Source: Hyphomicrobiales bacterium | Lineage (GTDB): Bacteria; Pseudomonadota; Alphaproteobacteria; Micropepsales; Micropepsaceae | DNA length: 8,427 nucleotides | Reading direction: 5' to 3' | NCBI GenBank assembly: GCA_017849395.1 | Contig: JAFIHO010000329.1 | Location: forward strand, 1-8,427 | In this document: positions 6,317 to 8,427 of the stretch, in pieces | Layout: the number at the start of each line of letters is the position of its first letter | Numbering within the stretch: position 1 is the stretch's first letter | The notes under the pieces: generated by a model | The model's input: only the letters and a program-made list of their open reading frames with translations | Database searches by the model: none | What the model was told of the DNA's origin: nothing | Position numbers and translations under genes: made by a program

Positions 6317-6343
6317 GCTAACATAAGGAGTTAAGTCCCATGG
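6302..6343 (+). repeat. Imperfect palindrome over transposase -10 box, ribosome binding site and start codon
   Basis: The inner arms CTTATGTT (6309-6316) and AACATAAG (6320-6327) are exact inverted copies with a 3-base loop. The outer arms CCATGGACTT (6302-6311) and AAGTCC-C-ATGG (6333-6343) match except for one extra C. The left arm holds the -10 box; the right arm holds most of the ribosome binding site and the ATG. An RNA begun upstream could fold and hide the start, whereas the native transcript lacks the left arm. Confidence 0.7.
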
Positions 6344-7254
6344 TCGCCAAGCTGCCCGCCCGTTTCACGAATGCCGATGCGGCAAGAAGGCATCTGGAAG
6401 CCCTACAATGGCCGGATGGCCCCGTCTGCCCGCACTGTGGGGTGCTGGACCGCGCCAGTGCCGTGAAGGGTGGCCGTGACGGCCTGTGGTTCTGCAACGG
6501 TTGCCGCAAGCAGTACACGGTGACGGTCGGAACCGTGTTTGAACGCTCCAAAATCCCCCTGCACATCTGGCTGTATGCCAACCACCTGCTTTGCAGCAGC
6601 AAGAAAGGCATCAGCAGCCATCAGTTGAGCCGCATGCTGGGCGTGACCTACAAAACCGCATGGTTCATGGCGCACCGCATCCGCGAAGCCATGAAGCCTA
6701 AGGGCGTTACGCCGCTAGGTGGAGAAGGCGTCAGGGTTGAAGTGGACGAAATGTATATCGGCAATCGCCCGGAAGTGATCCGCAAGGCTGGCAAGCGCGG
6801 CCACGCGCACAAGTTAGAAGTTCTCTCCCTGGTGGAACGCGGCGGCGCGGTGCGCTCTTTCTATGTTCCGATGCTGCGCAGCGCTGACATGCACGATATT
6901 CTGTCCCGCTATGTCAGGGCCGAAAGCCATCTGCGCACCGATGAGGCCAACCGCTACACAACCATCGGCAAGCGTTTCGCGTCGCATGAGACCGTGAACC
7001 ATAGGGACCACGAATATGTGCGCGACGACGCCTCGACCAACACGATTGAGGGTGTCTTTTCAATCTTCCGTCGCGGCATGGTCGGCACCTATCAGCATTG
7101 CGGTTCTCAGCATCTGCAACGCTATCTGGCCGAGTTCGATTTCCGCTATTCCAACCGCGTCAAACTGGGCGTTGATGACGCCATGCGCGCCGACAAGGCG
7201 TTGCAGGGCATCAAGGGAAAGCGCCTGACCTATCGGCGGTCTCACGAAGCCTAA
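6340..7254 (+). CDS. IS1595-family transposase (ISXO2-like)
   Basis: A 304-residue, apparently intact transposase. The N-terminal zinc ribbon has CPHC at 30-33 and CNGC at 52-55 (Zn_Tnp_IS1595). A helix-turn-helix-like stretch follows near residues 90-115 (ISSHQLSRMLGVTYKTAWF). The catalytic domain carries D136 in VEVDEMYIG, D201 in LRTDEANRY and E237 in STNTIEGVFSIFRRG. The D201-E237 gap of 35 residues suits a DDE-type enzyme, and N234 may be the asparagine noted for this family. It also has HLQRYLAEFDFRYSNR, common near the end of the group. AAGGAG lies 9 bases before the ATG. Nothing suggests inactivation, so the element may still be mobile. Confidence 0.95.
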   Translation: MVAKLPARFTNADAARRHLEALQWPDGPVCPHCGVLDRASAVKGGRDGLWFCNGCRKQYTVTVGTVFERSKIPLHIWLYANHLLCSSKKGISSHQLSRMLGVTYKTAWFMAHRIREAMKPKGVTPLGGEGVRVEVDEMYIGNRPEVIRKAGKRGHAHKLEVLSLVERGGAVRSFYVPMLRSADMHDILSRYVRAESHLRTDEANRYTTIGKRFASHETVNHRDHEYVRDDASTNTIEGVFSIFRRGMVGTYQHCGSQHLQRYLAEFDFRYSNRVKLGVDDAMRADKALQGIKGKRLTYRRSHEA

Positions 7255-7369
7255 GAGCCTTCGCCAGCAAGCCCTAGATTTCATTCGTTGGCGCAAAGCC
7301 AGGGGTTATGAAATCACGCCTTTCCGTCGCCTCTATTGGGGGAAGAAGGCTTGGCACAAATCTGATTAA
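7229..7369 (+). other. Start-less open frame overlapping the transposase end
   Basis: In the +1 frame relative to the transposase, 46 codons are open from after TGA (7226-7228) to TAA (7367-7369). No ATG, GTG or TTG occurs in it. The last 38 residues look protein-like, for example ALDFIRWRKARGYEITPFRR. It could be a frameshifted extension of the transposase, the remnant of a second small gene, or chance. No slippery site is seen in the short overlap. Confidence 0.35.
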
Positions 7370-7381
7370 CTTCCCACACCA

Positions 7382-7410
7382 ATACGGGGCCGATGCCTCG
7401 TATATTTTCT
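7382..7410 (+). terminator. Candidate terminator at the right end of the insertion sequence
   Basis: ATACGGGG at 7382-7389 pairs with CCTCGTAT at 7396-7403, with one G-U pair and the 6-base loop CCGATG. ATTTTCT follows. It lies 130 bases past the transposase stop and overlaps the right inverted repeat. The T-run is short, and TATATT at 7401-7406 could instead be a -10 box for the next gene. Confidence 0.45.
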
Positions 7411-7423
7411 CCGGGGGATAGCA

Positions 7424-7681
7424 ATGACCATTCAAAATTCACTGATCCAAGTTTGGGACATTCACGTTCGCGGCGCTCAGGCAAAAGATGGTCCTCGCGG
7501 AGTTATGATTGAATTTCGGCCAACGGAAGAAGCGCTCCGTGCTGCTGGAATACCAGCGGGCACGCAGTTGCCCTCATTCCGATTTGTTCTGACGGAAAAC
7601 ATTGCAAGGCAGTTGGCTGGGGCCATCCCCAGACAGCTTGCCGTTATCGATCTAAATTCCGACGGTGAAACGATTCACTAG
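7424..7681 (+). CDS. Hypothetical protein, 85 residues
   Basis: I do not recognise this protein with confidence. It has no signal peptide, membrane helix or cysteine. Features are SLIQVWDIHVRGAQ at the start, a Glu/Ala-rich middle (PTEEALRAAGI), and FVLTENIARQLAGAIPRQLAVIDL, a likely strand and helix near the end. The order of WDI, then LT-x-x-ARQ faintly recalls BssS-like proteins (E. coli biofilm regulator, also about 84 residues), but this is from memory and weak. GGGGGAT lies 5 bases before the ATG, a good ribosome binding site. That site directly adjoins the right end of the insertion sequence, so the gene may have lost its original promoter. Its stop overlaps that of the next gene as CTAG (7678-7681). 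The stretch is AT-richer than the left part. Confidence 0.7.
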   Translation: MTIQNSLIQVWDIHVRGAQAKDGPRGVMIEFRPTEEALRAAGIPAGTQLPSFRFVLTENIARQLAGAIPRQLAVIDLNSDGETIH

Positions 7682-7821
7682 ACTTCTGGCTTTCTACGAT
7701 CGGACTTGGTGGCGGGTTTATCTCGACTCGCCTTACCTTTCGCCTTGGGCGTGAAGGGCTTGGGCGGCATTTTCAATAGCCGCTGTAAGTTCTCATCTTC
7801 AGGAGATAGGGGCTTTGGCAT
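7678..7821 (-). CDS. Small basic hypothetical protein, 47 residues
   Basis: It begins MPKPLSPEDENLQRLLKMPP, followed by KPFTPKAKGKASRDKPA and a Lys/Arg-rich tail. An acidic N-terminal helix followed by a Pro/Lys-rich, probably disordered tail fits a small binding partner or antitoxin. The LLKMPPKP stretch recalls small alphaproteobacterial proteins of that pattern, but this is an impression only. The ORF fills exactly the gap between two plus-strand genes: its stop is shared as CTAG with the 85-residue gene, and its start as CATG with the gene at 7820. It has no clear ribosome binding site. Longer starts (ATG at 7845, TTG at 7875) would run into the neighbouring gene and are not preferred. 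It could be a chance ORF. Confidence 0.5.
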   Translation of the reverse strand: MPKPLSPEDENLQRLLKMPPKPFTPKAKGKASRDKPATKSDRRKPEV

Positions 7822-8427
7822 GACATCAGACCCGTTGGAGTACATCCCGGCGTTTATATCCCCTCTAACAGACAAAGGGCACGCACGGCTTGGTAGGGTC
7901 GTCGTGCTTTGGGGACAAGTCGAGCACTTCGTAGAACGCCTACTATGTCGCGTATCGGGCCTTTCATGGAACGAACTTGAGGCACTTCAGATTACCGAAA
8001 AGCCCATGGGCGCAAAAACCGCATTTATAAGCATGGCGCGAAAACGCCTGAAAAATCCGGAACTTGAAGCCAGAGTGCAAGTCTTTTGTGACCTGATCAA
8101 TGAAACCAAGATTCCACGTAATCACGCTATGCATGGCATGTGGGGTTGGCGTGCTGACACGCGGCATCGCTCTGTAGAACCAGGCGCACGAAAGACGGTC
8201 GATCCGAAGCAGCCAATGAAAATGGCTCAATTGGCTGCATTGGAGAAAAAACTATGCCGTATATCTCGCCTTGGCTCAGACCTTACGGATCATTTTGACA
8301 GTCCGGTTCGGCTCCGCATCAAGTACAGCCGGTTTTTGCATTTCGCCGACAAGGAGCCCCCAGCATGGCTCCAGCAATGGACAAAACGTAATCCCTTGGA
8401 TTGTGATGTTCTGGATCGAAGCGCAAA
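7820..8427 (+). CDS. Hypothetical protein with HEPN-like R-N-x3-H motif, 3' end outside window
   Basis: A continuous frame of 202 codons runs from the ATG at 7820 past the window edge. I do not recognise the family firmly. It looks soluble and mostly helical: GRVVVLWGQVEHFVERLLCR (25-44), a Lys/Arg-rich segment GAKTAFISMARKRLK (64-78), and KIPRNHAMHGMWGW (97-110). In the last, R100-N101-x3-H105 fits the R-x4-6-H catalytic motif of HEPN ribonucleases, often found in toxins and defence systems; this is an inference from one motif. TAGGGG at 7807-7812 lies 7 bases before the ATG, with AGGAG further upstream. Its start overlaps that of the small minus-strand gene (CATG, 7819-7822), which suggests a divergent pair. 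Base composition is AT-richer than the left part, consistent with transfer. Confidence 0.8.
   Translation, partial: MTSDPLEYIPAFISPLTDKGHARLGRVVVLWGQVEHFVERLLCRVSGLSWNELEALQITEKPMGAKTAFISMARKRLKNPELEARVQVFCDLINETKIPRNHAMHGMWGWRADTRHRSVEPGARKTVDPKQPMKMAQLAALEKKLCRISRLGSDLTDHFDSPVRLRIKYSRFLHFADKEPPAWLQQWTKRNPLDCDVLDRSA

Larger units (their letters stand above)
6275..7412 (+). mobile_element. IS1595-family insertion sequence, about 1.14 kb (candidate ends)
   Basis: The boundaries come from an imperfect inverted repeat: 6275-6293 on the left and 7394-7412 (reverse-complemented) on the right. They match at 13 of 19 positions, including GG-GA at the tip and a shared ATATAC block. Both lie outside the transposase gene. 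The length suits the family, and the transposase promoter's -35 box lies inside the left repeat, as in many insertion sequences. No clear 8-bp target duplication is seen, which is what IS1595 elements usually make; both flanks only carry runs of at least five G. The element sits between the phosphodiesterase gene and the 85-residue gene, whose ribosome binding site directly abuts the right end. Confidence 0.6.

Noticed and set aside
7679..7822. Read-through fusion of the 85-residue gene with the gene at 7820
   Set aside because: The two are in the same frame, and 46 codons between TAG (7679-7681) and ATG (7820) are open. But the intervening translation looks random, the second gene has its own ribosome binding site, and no recoding signal is visible.
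1..8427. tRNA, rRNA, CRISPR arrays or riboswitches
   Set aside because: No cloverleaf, spaced direct repeats or recognised riboswitch core was seen on either strand; gaps between genes are short.

Overview
The window is a GC-rich bacterial chromosome segment, most likely from an alphaproteobacterium. That placement is an inference from the GC-rich codon use, the gene families present and a PEP-CTERM protein; the order cannot be fixed from sequence alone. Genes are dense from start to end, and no gene-free stretch exceeds 300 bases.

Left part (2-3805). The end of a GNAT acetyltransferase meets a DUF72 (YecE-like) gene tail to tail. Next comes a compact stress-type regulon: on the minus strand a YciI/DGPF protein, a long ECF sigma factor of the ECF42 type (C-terminal DUF6596/TPR-like extension) and a VOC (PhnB-like) protein, and divergently a SRPBCC/AHSA1 protein. 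Three of the intergenic sites in this cluster carry the same promoter, TGTCGG-N16-CCGTCCT. One precedes the YciI-sigma operon, one the VOC gene and one the SRPBCC gene. The simplest reading is that the sigma factor drives its own operon and both accessory genes.

Middle part (3824-6243, all minus strand). An ArsC-like reductase (YffB type) lies 12 bases downstream of aquaporin Z. A secreted PEP-CTERM protein and an RNA 2',3'-cyclic phosphodiesterase (2H family) follow. These look like ordinary chromosomal genes.

Right part (about 6251-8427). An IS1595-family insertion sequence with an intact transposase has candidate imperfect inverted ends at 6275-6293 and 7394-7412. Its promoter, ribosome binding site and start codon lie in a long imperfect palindrome, which suggests protection against read-through expression. 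Beyond it is a visibly AT-richer stretch with three unfamiliar genes: an 85-residue protein, a 47-residue basic protein on the opposite strand, and a larger gene that runs off the window edge. Neighbouring genes share overlapping stop codons (CTAG) and overlapping start codons (CATG). The last gene has an R-N-x3-H motif like that of HEPN ribonucleases. This right part is the accessory region and the best place to look for something undescribed.
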